Assembly: GCA_021495925.1 (NCBI GenBank)
Contig: JAKEKT010000003.1
Location: 124,001 to 188,000 of the forward strand
Direction: 5' to 3'
Length of the DNA: 64,000 bases
From: Diplodia intermedia
Taxonomy: Eukaryota; Ascomycota; Dothideomycetes; Botryosphaeriales; Botryosphaeriaceae
Shown here: positions 43,172 to 52,543 of the stretch, in pieces
How positions within the stretch are numbered: the first letter of the stretch is position 1
Layout: each line of letters opens with the position of its first letter
Notes under the pieces: model-generated
The model's database searches: none
Told to the model about the DNA's origin: nothing
What the model saw: the letters and a program-made list of their open reading frames with translations, nothing else
Program-made: the position numbers and the translations under genes

Positions 43172-44436
43172 ATGATCGCCACCTCCCGCTTGCTCCTTGC
43201 CCTTGCGGGCTTGACTGCGGTGCAGGCCCACATGCAGCTCGAGTACCCACCGCCCTTCAACGCAAGCAACAATCCTCACCGCACCACCGAGGCCGACAAC
43301 ATCTACGTCTACCCCATGGGCTGCTGCGGCAGAGAAGACACAAAGGCCGTTTGCCGCGGCTACCTTGATCTGCTCGGCACTCCCGACGGTGCTCCAGTCG
43401 CTACTTGGGCTGCCGGCTCCAAGGTCACTTGGAACATCACTGGCGATCCCAAGTTCACACTCAACGACCTTGGTGGTAAATGCTTGCTCTGCCATCTCTT
43501 TCTCGTTCAAGAGCTAACGCGTCTTTCCGCCAGGTACTCACTACGGCGGCTCTTGCCAGGTTGCCTTCTCTACAGATAAAGGCAAGACGTTCAAGGTCGC
43601 TGCCTCGTATGAGGGAAACTGCCCGCACCGCAACGCCGAGCTCGGCTCTGGTCAAGACTTCGAGATGACCGTTCCCCAGGAGCTGCCTGCCGGCGAAGCT
43701 GTCTTTGCTTGGACGTGGATCAACCGCGAGCAGGTCAGTTACTACCCAGCGTGCTACTGCAGATACGCGACTTACCACCGCATAGGAATTTACTATGAAC
43801 TGTGCCGCTGTGACCATCACCAACGAGGATGACAATGGCAGTGACACCTCTTCTTCTGCTGCTCCTTCATACGCCCCAACTACTTCTGCTGCTTATGGGT
43901 CCTCGACCCCGACCCCTGTTCAGTCAACCTCTCAGCCTGTGGCAACGCCCTCTTCTTCCTCGGGTCCGACTGTCAACGGCGGCTCCAAGCAGTTTTCGCT
44001 CGAATGGTGCAGCTGCGACTGTGACACTGCCTCGACATCCACCGATGACGAAGATGCCTACGAAGCCAGCGGCTGCGCCTGTAAGTGCTGGAAGGCCCCC
44101 AAGCCTATCTCCAAGCGCACCGTTGAATCCTCCCGTCACTTGTCGCGCCACCTTCACCGTCGCGTTGCCTCGAACTTTGAGGCCACCAAGCAACAGCGCC
44201 GCTCTGCCGAGCAGCAGTACGGGGTCGATGCCACGCTCATTGAGAAGCGCGCGGCCGCTTGGGCCTCACGCGCCGATTTGTTCATGCCTGATCCCATCTG
44301 GCACGACTGCAAGCTACCACTGACGGATGCTGAACTCAAGTACCCGAGCCCTGGCGATGAGCTCATCGAGGGCGACGGCGAGTATCCCCTCGAGCTGCCT
44401 GCGACAGCGGATTGCGTCAGCGATCAGTCGGGCTAA
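43172..44436 (+). CDS. Secreted AA11-like lytic polysaccharide monooxygenase
   Basis: Copper enzyme of the type that oxidatively cleaves chitin. Three exons (43172-43475, 43534-43733, 43786-44436) give 384 residues. A signal peptide (MIATSRLLLALAGLTAVQA) is followed directly by His20, which would be the first residue of the mature protein as the histidine brace requires. The second brace His is His104 in GTHYGGSCQVAFSTD. Other family features are PMGCCGREDTK, VTWNITGDPKF, SYEGNCPHRNAE, PAGEAVFAWTWINREQEF and MNCAAVTI. After the catalytic core comes a Ser/Thr-rich linker, a short Cys cluster (WCSCDCDTASTS, then SGCACKCWK) with dibasic sites, and a mixed C-terminal tail of about 120 residues. 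I see no chitin-binding domain. AA11 versus a neighbouring LPMO family is by resemblance only. Confidence 0.82.
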
Positions 44437-45140
44437 AATCTATTGACCTCCCTACTCCTTCGCCTGTTGGTTGCTTCGTTCAGCCTGCTGTTGTAACTTT
44501 TTTCACTTCATACAATCCCCAGGATGGGAAAACTTTCGGCTTTCAGCATTTCTGGCACGTGTGTACATTCTCCCTTCGTCGACGTTATTTGTGGCGACGT
44601 GGTTTCACAACGCACTTCTTTCCGCTCATATTCTCTTCTTCTGCGGTATCATTAGGATGTAACGAGAAAGACGTACCATGTGCATGGGTCAGGAGTTTCC
44701 ATTTTCAAGCTTTTGTTTTTTTTTCCCGTCTGCATTGCGGTCGACCAGCATTACTTCTTCGCTTCGTTACTTCCCGTTCGGGAAGAGGGGAAAGACGTTT
44801 CTAGACACAAACTTCATAAAGGTCTGTTTACCACTCTACTCATAAATGACATCTGCAGCGCGTTTCTGGCAGATGGTCGAAATAAAGAATATTTGACCAT
44901 GAATATTGGTGTTACGTAGCAAAAGTGTGACGTGGCATTTAATGCTTCTTCTGTTAGGAGAACCGAGAAGTTGAAATTTTCTTAGCAAAAAGTAAGTTCC
45001 TTGCGTGCTCGAATAAGAGGTGTATGCATCAGAAAGGGGGAAGGACTTAGTTGGCCTCGGGGTCAACACGCCATTTTGCCCGTGATCTCACCACACTTTC
45101 GCATGCTGCCTGTACTATAGCAGAAGAAATCTGCCTACGT

Positions 45141-45174
45141 GAGTAATTGAATCCAACATCTGGACATATATGTC
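45141..45174. repeat. Palindromic family half-element I
   Basis: GAGTAATTGAATCCAACATC followed by TGGACATATATGTC matches one arm of the family. It ends 40 bp before the MITE. No second arm was found on the other side of the MITE. Confidence 0.55.
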
Positions 45175-45213
45175 TACCGACAGATTATGCTCAAAACCAC
45201 CCCCAATAAGCAA

Positions 45214-45796
45214 GGTGCCTACAAATTTGACCCCCCCATTTCTAAAATTTGACCCCCCCTCCGCCAATTATTGACCCCCCCCCTCCCCACCTACCATCTA
45301 TCACACCCAAATCAACTGTGATTCCCACGCAACTTTTTTCTAGGCATTTATACATGCCTTTCCTAACATGTGCGAAGTTGCATCGCGATACGATCGATAT
45401 ATAAGACGTGGTGTTGATAGAAGTCTCGCTCTACTAAATTTAAGTAAAGTAGTGTTTCTTAGGTGTCCGTGCGGAAGCTTACCTATATAGGCTTAGCCCC
45501 GCGGATTATTAATATTCCGGCCGGTGCGGCAACACCCGACCTTTTATCCGGCCGACCCTTAACCCTCGCCCGTAATAGCTATCTATCTATCTAACTACCG
45601 TCCCACCACCGTCGCATTGATAGGTGGGCTTGCTAGCGATGAGATCTTGGCGAATTCTTCGGATTTGCTTAGCAATTTAGTAGTAAAAACTAGAGAATAG
45701 GTTGCTCTCCTGCCGGGCTGGGGGGGGGGGGGGGGTCAATAATTGGCGGAGGGGGGGTCAAATTTTAGAAATGGGGGGGTCAAATTTGTAGGCACC
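45214..45796. mobile_element. Non-autonomous hAT-like MITE, 583 bp, with 8-bp target duplication
   Basis: Terminal inverted repeats of 70 bp (45214-45283 and 45727-45796) are identical within their length. They start GGTGCCTACAAATTTGA and contain three C-runs, each preceded by TTTGA or ATTGA; the inner run is longer on the right (about 16 G on the plus strand). Both ends are flanked by ATAAGCAA, a perfect 8-bp direct duplication. Eight-bp duplications are typical of hAT transposons. The interior, about 440 bp, is AT-rich and has no open frame of note, so mobilisation would need a transposase in trans. Confidence 0.9.
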
Positions 45797-46463
45797 ATAA
45801 GCAAAGGCATAGTGTATCTATAAATCCATTTTTACTTAGTTTTATGCCTCCAACAGAGGTTACTAGTAATCTACTGGATGATAATACTATATTTCCCAAC
45901 GATGGCTTCTCCGAAATAACTTCAAACACCCCGTCGTGAATCGTCCATGTGTTGCCTTTGCCACCAGATGCGGACAGAAATATAGTCTCACCCATGCATT
46001 TTCACTTTCCATCACAGCGCATCAGAAGCCTGAAGTCTTCCGGCACAGTCCTTTTCCAAATCATTGCATTTTTATACCTAGACTTCGAGGAATGGAAGTT
46101 CCTCCCCGGGAGAAGACAATCCGTATGAGACGAAACCCTCCGTTGCTAAATTCGTGACAACCTTTGCTCATAAAAAAACTGGAAAGTGACTTGTACCATC
46201 CACTAGCGTCTAAGCTCTTCCTCTCTAACAATGAAAAAGAGAATTGAGAAATAGAATAAAATTTCAGAAACAGGCACAAGGCCACCCAATGCTAATTCCC
46301 ACCTTGAAAACGCCTAAGAACCTTTTTGTTGTTCGCCTGTCGTCGTAAATTCATCCCATCGTGATCGTGCAGTAAACCCAATTACACACCCGAATCTTCC
46401 CCTATTATCATCTCGGGGGGCCTGTCCTCACCCCTCTACAAATCTCGCTCGCCAATGTGCGTG

Positions 46464-46486
46464 GTGTGTGTGTGTGTGTGTGTGTG
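46464..46486. repeat. (GT)n microsatellite
   Basis: About 11 GT units lying 4 bp downstream of the HSP104 stop codon, probably in its 3' UTR. Confidence 0.9.
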
Positions 46487-46489
46487 AAT

Positions 46490-49264
46490 CTAGTCATACA
46501 ACTCCATGCCGCCATCGGCGTCCTCCAACTCGTCAATCACATCTTCGTCATCGTCATACATATCCTCGTCTTCCTCGAGCTCACTGTCGCCGTGGTTCGG
46601 CCGCACCATGATGTGGCCGTTCTCGAGGACGACGTTCGCCGTCTCGCCGTCGCGGATGGAGCCGCGCAGGATGAGGACGGCGAGGCGGTTGAGGACCTCC
46701 TTCTCGATGAGGCGGGCGAGCGGCCGGGCGCCGTAGGCGGGGCTATAGCCGGCCGAGCCTAGGTAGTCACGCACCTCGGTCGTCAACTCGATGGTGACAT
46801 TGCGGCCGTTCTGCGCGAGACGCTTCTGCACCTCGGCGACGCGCACGTCGACGATCTTGCGGATCTCGCGCCTAGTGAGGCGGTTGAAGATGACGAGCGA
46901 CGAGATACGGTTGAGGAACTCGGGCAGGAAGTAGTTGCGCAGCGCACCCATGACCATCTCCCTCGTCGCTGGGTCGATGCGGCCGTCGGGCGCGTTGGGT
47001 CGGGCGAGGTACTCAGCGCCCAGATTGGATGTCATGACGACAATGCAGTTGCGCGCGTCGACGACGCGGCCCTGACCGTCCGTGATGCGGCCGTCGTCCA
47101 TGAGTTGCAGGAGCACCGTCAGCACTTCCTTCGCCGCCTTCTCGACCTCATCGAAGAGCAGGATGGAGAAGGGTCGGCGCCGGAGAGCCTCGGTCAGCTG
47201 GCCACCTGCATCATGGCCGACATAGCCAGGCGGTGCGCCGATCATGCGAGAAAGCGAATGCCTCTCCTGGTATTCAGACATGTCGAAACGGATCATGGCC
47301 TTCGCGTCGTCGAAGAGGAACTCGGCAAGAGCCTTAGTGAGCAACGTCTTACCGGTGCCGGAAGGACCACAGAAGAGGAAGCTGGGTGGCTGGTTGGGGT
47401 TGGCGAGACCGGACCGCTGCAGACGGATGGCGTTCGCAACGGAAGTGACGGCCTCCTTCTGGCCAACAACAACGTGGCCGAGGTGCTTCTCCATGTTGAG
47501 CAGCTTGTCCTTCTCCGTGGTCTTGAGACGAGTCACGGGAATGCCGGTCCAGCGGGCGACGATCTCTTGAATCTGTTCTGGTCCGACGGCATCAGTGAGT
47601 AGAGACTGCCCCCCGTCGTCCGACTTGTACATCTCAGCGTCCGCCATCGCCTTCGCCTGCTCCAACTTGGCAATTCGCTGCTCAACGTCGGGAATGGCGT
47701 AGTACTGGAGATCTGAAGCGGTCGACAGGTCTCCAACACGCTCGGCTTCGGCGCGCTTGACCTTGAGTTGCTCGAGCTTTATCTTGGCCTCCTGGATGTC
47801 CCTGCCGCGCTCCTTCTCTTGTTCGTACTTCTCGCGCAGCGGCTTGAGCTCCTCGTCAACATTGGCGGCTTCGGCCTTGGCTTCGCGCAGACGAGCCTGA
47901 GCAGCCTCGTCCTTCTCGCGCTCGAGGGCGTGGATTTCGATTTGAAGCTGGCGGAGCTTGCGTTCCAGGTTGTCGAGAGCCTCAGGCTGGGATTCACGAG
48001 TCACTCGGACAGCTGCTGCGGCCTCATCAATCAAGTCGACAGCCGAGTCTGGCAGACGACGCTGGGTGAGGTAGCGCGCAGCAAGTGTTGCGGCGCTGAC
48101 GATAGCTCCGTCAAGGATCGTGACACCGTGGTGGGTTTCGTATTTCTCCTTCAGACCACGAAGGATGGAGACGGTCTCGGGTATGGATGGTTCCTTGACC
48201 AGGACTTGCTGGAAACGGCGCTCGAAAGCCTGATCTTTCTCAATGTACTTTCTATACTCGCCAAGAGTCGTTGCACCAATGCAGTGCAGCTGGCCTCTAG
48301 CAAGCATAGGCTTGAGAAGGTTTGCAGCATCCATGCCGCCCTCGCCGCTGGATCCGGCACCCATGAGCAAATGGATCTCGTCGACGAAAAGCACGATCAT
48401 CTCCTTCGAATCTTCAATCTCCTTCAAGACGCCCTTCATGCGTTCCTCAAACTCTCCACGGTACTTGCTGCCGGCAACCAGAGCGCCGACATCCAGAGAG
48501 AGTAGCTTGCACGCAGCCAGGTTGGCCGGCACATCTGCGTTGACGATTCGGAGAGCCAGTCCTTCTACGACAGTAGTCTTGCCAACACCGGGTTCACCAA
48601 TGAGGACGGGGTTGTTCTTGGTACGTCTCGAAAGGATGCGGATGACTCGCCTGATCTCCTCCTCGCGACCGATGACAGGGTCGATCTTGCCTTCCCTTGC
48701 CATCGACGTCATGTCGAGAGTGAACTTCTTGAGGTTTTCGTTCTCCTCCTCGGAATCGGCCGTCTTCGAGTCCACCCGCCGCGAGCCTCTGATCTGCTGG
48801 ATTGCCTGGTCAATCAGATTCGGCTTAGGGACGTTGGCCTCGGCAAGACATCTTTGAATGGTGCTGTCCTGGGCCAGCGACTGGATGAGGTGGTCGACGG
48901 CGATGTAGCTGTCCTTCTGCGTCTTCTGAAGCTCGCCTGCCGCCCGCAGAACCTTGGAAAAGGACGGCGACATGGAGATGTGGTCCGGCGGCGGGTCTTG
49001 GCTGGGTAAGCGGACGAGAGCCTTCTTCAGCGCTCTGTCCAGTAGCTGAGGGTCGCCATGAGCACGCTCGACGACCTGCTTGAACAGTGGAGTGGGTTCG
49101 CCGGGGCCATTCTGCTGGTCCTTGGACAAGTCCGGCGGCGGGTCGATGAGGGCGACAGCGACGTGGAGGGGTAATAGTTGCGAGTGGGAGTACTGTTGTG
49201 CGAGATCTTGCGCGTCACCCAGAGCCTTGGAGGCTCTGTCGGTAAATTGCATGCCGGAAGTCAT
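46490..49264 (-). CDS. HSP104: Heat-shock protein 104, ClpB-type disaggregase
   Basis: Hexameric AAA+ ATPase that pulls proteins out of aggregates with Hsp70/Hsp40, in cytosol and nucleus. The single exon gives 924 residues from MTSGMQFTDRASKALGDAQ; the upstream in-frame Lys/Thr/Arg repeat (RTHKRTHKRT) is probably 5' UTR. The Clp N domain covers 1-150. AAA1 has Walker A GEPGVGKTT (223-231) and Walker B VLFVDEIH. The coiled-coil middle domain spans about 420-545. AAA2 has Walker A GPSGTGKT (about 628) and Walker B ILLFDEVEKA, plus the pore-loop GYVG. No mitochondrial presequence is present. The acidic tail (EEDEDMYDDDEDVIDE) ends ELYD, as in cytosolic Hsp104 rather than Hsp78. Being intronless suits heat induction. 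A candidate HSE lies 262 bp upstream. Confidence 0.97.
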   Translation of the reverse strand: MTSGMQFTDRASKALGDAQDLAQQYSHSQLLPLHVAVALIDPPPDLSKDQQNGPGEPTPLFKQVVERAHGDPQLLDRALKKALVRLPSQDPPPDHISMSPSFSKVLRAAGELQKTQKDSYIAVDHLIQSLAQDSTIQRCLAEANVPKPNLIDQAIQQIRGSRRVDSKTADSEEENENLKKFTLDMTSMAREGKIDPVIGREEEIRRVIRILSRRTKNNPVLIGEPGVGKTTVVEGLALRIVNADVPANLAACKLLSLDVGALVAGSKYRGEFEERMKGVLKEIEDSKEMIVLFVDEIHLLMGAGSSGEGGMDAANLLKPMLARGQLHCIGATTLGEYRKYIEKDQAFERRFQQVLVKEPSIPETVSILRGLKEKYETHHGVTILDGAIVSAATLAARYLTQRRLPDSAVDLIDEAAAAVRVTRESQPEALDNLERKLRQLQIEIHALEREKDEAAQARLREAKAEAANVDEELKPLREKYEQEKERGRDIQEAKIKLEQLKVKRAEAERVGDLSTASDLQYYAIPDVEQRIAKLEQAKAMADAEMYKSDDGGQSLLTDAVGPEQIQEIVARWTGIPVTRLKTTEKDKLLNMEKHLGHVVVGQKEAVTSVANAIRLQRSGLANPNQPPSFLFCGPSGTGKTLLTKALAEFLFDDAKAMIRFDMSEYQERHSLSRMIGAPPGYVGHDAGGQLTEALRRRPFSILLFDEVEKAAKEVLTVLLQLMDDGRITDGQGRVVDARNCIVVMTSNLGAEYLARPNAPDGRIDPATREMVMGALRNYFLPEFLNRISSLVIFNRLTRREIRKIVDVRVAEVQKRLAQNGRNVTIELTTEVRDYLGSAGYSPAYGARPLARLIEKEVLNRLAVLILRGSIRDGETANVVLENGHIMVRPNHGDSELEEDEDMYDDDEDVIDELEDADGGMELYD

Positions 49265-50175
49265 TGTGGTGCGTTTGTGGGTGCGTTTGTGGGTGCGTTT
49301 GGATGGGTTGTGGGGTATCAAAGAAGTATAAACAACGAAAGAGGACGCTCGGGTGCTTGTGGAGTGAGCGGTGTCTGTGTGTGAGTCTTGTTGTCTGAGG
49401 TCAGGCCGCTGCAGAGGTCATTTATGCCTGGCGGCTGCGACTGGCAGAAGAAACTGGGCAGCTGCCGAGTGTTCGCGCGGTGATTGGACGGTGCTCGAGG
49501 GTGCCAGCATCATCCCGCGTGAAAGCGAAGCTTCCCGACGCTTCTGAACTTCCAAGCCTTTCGGCGCCGAAGCGCCGATCACCGGACGTCATTGCTTGCT
49601 TATCTAAGTTGATCGCCGCTTATCGATATGCCCAATGCGGCTTACCTAGCATCCGCGTGTCAAAGCTCGCGGGCCGGGGTAGCTCTGCGTTGATCTCGCC
49701 GTCACTAGCGCTGTCGAAGGGACGAGAAGCCAAGCCGTGTTCTCTCATCTTCACCATTTACCGAGACTATTCCTTGTGGCTCCGCTTGCAATGCTAATCC
49801 TCTACGGCCTATTACTATGCCATGCGGTTGCTGGCTTCGCAGATCGAGAAACCGTTCGGACATTCGAGCATCAACAGCCAGCCTGTTGCATGCCACGTGC
49901 TTTCCTGGCCGGCGCAACATTTTGCCATGCCGTGGCGTAACTCGCGCCGGAACCTGCTGCCCCTCTAGATCACTATGCACCCATCCATGATGCTATTATA
50001 ATTTACAAAAGAGAAAGTGCCTGGGGCACTTGGGGGTATACTGCTGCTGGGGATTGGGAGGGGGGGAAACGTGTGTGGGGGAATCTGGGCGTTGCATGTT
50101 TCGAAAGAGAGAGAAATCTCGGGGAGCACCTAGAAGTGTTCTGCTCGGCCCTGCTATGCTCCGCCGTTCGTTCAA
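49265..50175. other. HSP104 promoter region
   Basis: Contains the HSP104 leader and promoter with a candidate heat-shock element, then the 3' flank of the PHD gene. Confidence 0.5.
49526..49545. promoter_or_regulatory. Candidate heat-shock element upstream of HSP104
   Basis: CGAAGCTTCC forms an inverted GAA/TTC pair with 2-nt spacing. A third TTC follows 7 nt later, the spacing of a gapped HSE bound by Hsf1. It lies about 262 bp upstream of the HSP104 start. Confidence 0.5.
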
Positions 50176-52543
50176 TCATTGCCTTTGTTTGTAGGCTAAT
50201 GGCGACGCTGGCTTGTGCGGCATCCTGTAAGGATCGCGCACTCTTCCTCCTCGGACCACTGGTGTGGATCCGGTACAAAAAATACAGACGTATACTGACG
50301 GCAGTAACTCGGCCTTGAGAGGAAGTCCCATGCAGCGTGCATGCTGCCACTTGGAGCAGGACTCGCATTGAATCATGAGTTGGCCATCCCAACCGGCCGA
50401 CTGGCAGATGCAGCGAGTGCTCTCGCTGGACTCACTACTTCGATCCGTACTCGGAGTGAAAGCCGATCCTTCCGTTGCTCTGCTGCTTGGGGTTGAGCTA
50501 TCAAGAAAAGGATCGATCAACGAGCCATGGCCGAGATTCATCTTCGACACGTCGGCAGATGCCCTCCACCGTTGGTTGTGTGCTTCGAGCATCCGGACGT
50601 TGGCTGCGCTGGTCGTCTCTGATACATGAGTTAGCAAATTCGTCCCAGGGATCGTTAAACCACTGACCCTGTCGTTTGTGCTTGGCGTCCGCAACCACCT
50701 TCTTCAAGGCATCCTGAGCACCTCCCTTATTGCCAAGCCCATCCGCACCCGCTGGCTTATCATCTTGCCGTAGGTAGCCTCCGAACGGGCTGCTGATACT
50801 GATACTGCTTCTCCTGGAATCGTCCCTAGACTTTCGAGGAGTCGATTCAGTTGATAATCTTCCCAATCTTTTGGACAGATTGTCGGTGAACGAGAAAGAC
50901 CGCGGGTTTTTCACGGAGTGCGACCTCGCTATGAGACTGGGGGTCCTTCCGTGCTTGGAGGCAGACCGCGTTAGTCCGGAGGGTACGCTGAAGGACGTAC
51001 TCCTGCTAACTATGTGGGTATCTCGGTCGGATTCGGAATCGCTGTCGTCGTCCCACAGTCCCGAATAACGAGCGCGATGATCCGCATGTTTCTTGTCATC
51101 CTCTTCGTCCCGCACGGTCTGGGTTCGGGCTCGCCCAGATTCGTCGACAACAAGGCGTGTTTTCGGCCGCGGAAGCACATTTTCCGAGATTGCGGGAAGA
51201 CCCGACTGGTTTGCCCGTTTCAATGGTGAGGTTTTCCGTACAGGCGGTGCAGAATTACCGGAGTTGCCAAATGAAGGCTCACCGGGAGGAACTGGTTTTC
51301 TCACGAATCCGGCATGCGTGCTGCTTCTCTGTAGGCCAGGCCTGAAGCATGCGGCCGTGGAAGCAGAAGAAGATGCAGTACTTGTGCGCGAATGGTGTCC
51401 ACTCAATTTCCGAGACACTTCTTTTTGTCTCTCGCTTTCCCTGGCCTGGTGCTCGTAGGGCTGTCTCTTCTCGAGTACGGGCGCCTTTTGGGGGCGCTGA
51501 GGCGAAACCCAGGTATTGCCCAAATCCGAAGAGCTTCCACTAAAGCTAAACAACATGCTAGGGTCGACACCCGACGTGGTTGGAACAAACGGATCATCCA
51601 GTATGGCCGTTCCATTGCCTGTGATGCTTTGGAGGTCGGCGGAAGTTGTTGTCAGCAAGGATGGCGTTTGGGCCCAAGAGTCATCTGCCACAGCCATTGA
51701 CGCCGAATCGACACGGCTTGTGTTTGTCGGGGTGAAGTTTGGCCACTGAAACATGTTTTGGTTGTTTCCAGCGGCGAACCCGAATGGGTCGTCTTGAGCG
51801 GGCATGTTATCAAAATGCATCATCCCCCCGGAGCTGTTTGGATTGAAGAATATCCCGCTGCGAGACGGTCCAGGAGCTGTCGAGGCGCCCGCGTGGCCAA
51901 AACGCGCCATCTCCGGGGTGAATTGCATGTTGGGGAACATGGGCACAGTTGAACCCTGAGCATAATGGCCCCCTGGGTGGTCGCCATGGATAGCTGGGGC
52001 GGAATCCCTCCTGGAATAGATGGCTGAGGGCGTGTTGAAGCTCAGCGGCCGCCCGTCCTGACCCCGCTTCCTCGAAGACGATGCATCCCTGGTTGGGGGA
52101 GGTGTCTGCATCTGAGAGGGATCCATGTTGTTTGCGGCCAGAGTTTGTGTCGGTACTGAAATCCTCGAACTATCATTAGGCGGACGGCCGGTCTTCAACG
52201 GGGTGGGACTGGACGCCAAGCGGCGGGACGGTTCCACCGGGGGCAGCGGCAGGGATGGGTTCGGCGAGTAGTGGTTGATGTGGAATTCAGGGTCTTCGGG
52301 ATCCTGGCTCTTGTGGCTGTATGAGCTCAACGGTCGGTCACGATCTCGCGTGCGTGGGAATAGTGGCGTCTGGGAGGGAGTCTGTTGCACATTTGCTCGC
52401 GGTGTTGACCAAGCCTCTAGGAAGTGGGACGGCAAAGAGTCCGTTCTAGGCGTTTGGAGAGACGCATCCGGGAATGTGGCTGACTTGGGCGTGGAGCTTG
52501 GGCTTGGTAAACGCCAATCGGGGAGTCTGAAGACAACGGCCAT
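50176..52543 (-). CDS. PHD-finger protein, 772 residues
   Basis: Probably a nuclear chromatin reader: PHD fingers bind histone H3 tails, but the target here is unknown. Two exons (50668-52543, 50176-50618) join over a 49-nt intron with donor GTCAGT, branch GCTAACTC and acceptor ATCAG. The protein starts MAVVFRLPDWRLPSPSSTP; the upstream in-frame extension is unlike protein. Residues 1-600 are Ser/Pro/Thr-rich and disordered, with short basic motifs. The C-terminal PHD finger is CICQSAGWDGQLMIQCESC, then KWQHARCMG and VYVCIFC, giving the C4-H-C3 ligand order. The tail ends LAYKQRQ. Reading through the intron gives a different C terminus that lacks the PHD. The gene does not overlap HSP104. Confidence 0.82.

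Larger units (their letters stand above)
44437..46489. other. Intergenic region with hAT-like MITE
   Basis: Convergent 3' flanks of the LPMO and HSP104 genes, AT-richer than average. It holds half-element I, the 583-bp MITE and a (GT)n microsatellite next to the HSP104 stop. No gene is seen. Confidence 0.5.

Noticed and set aside
42187..43272. 361-codon minus-strand open frame
   Set aside because: Composition is erratic (Arg/Pro/Ser-rich), it overlaps the LPMO promoter and its first exon, and no domain is visible.
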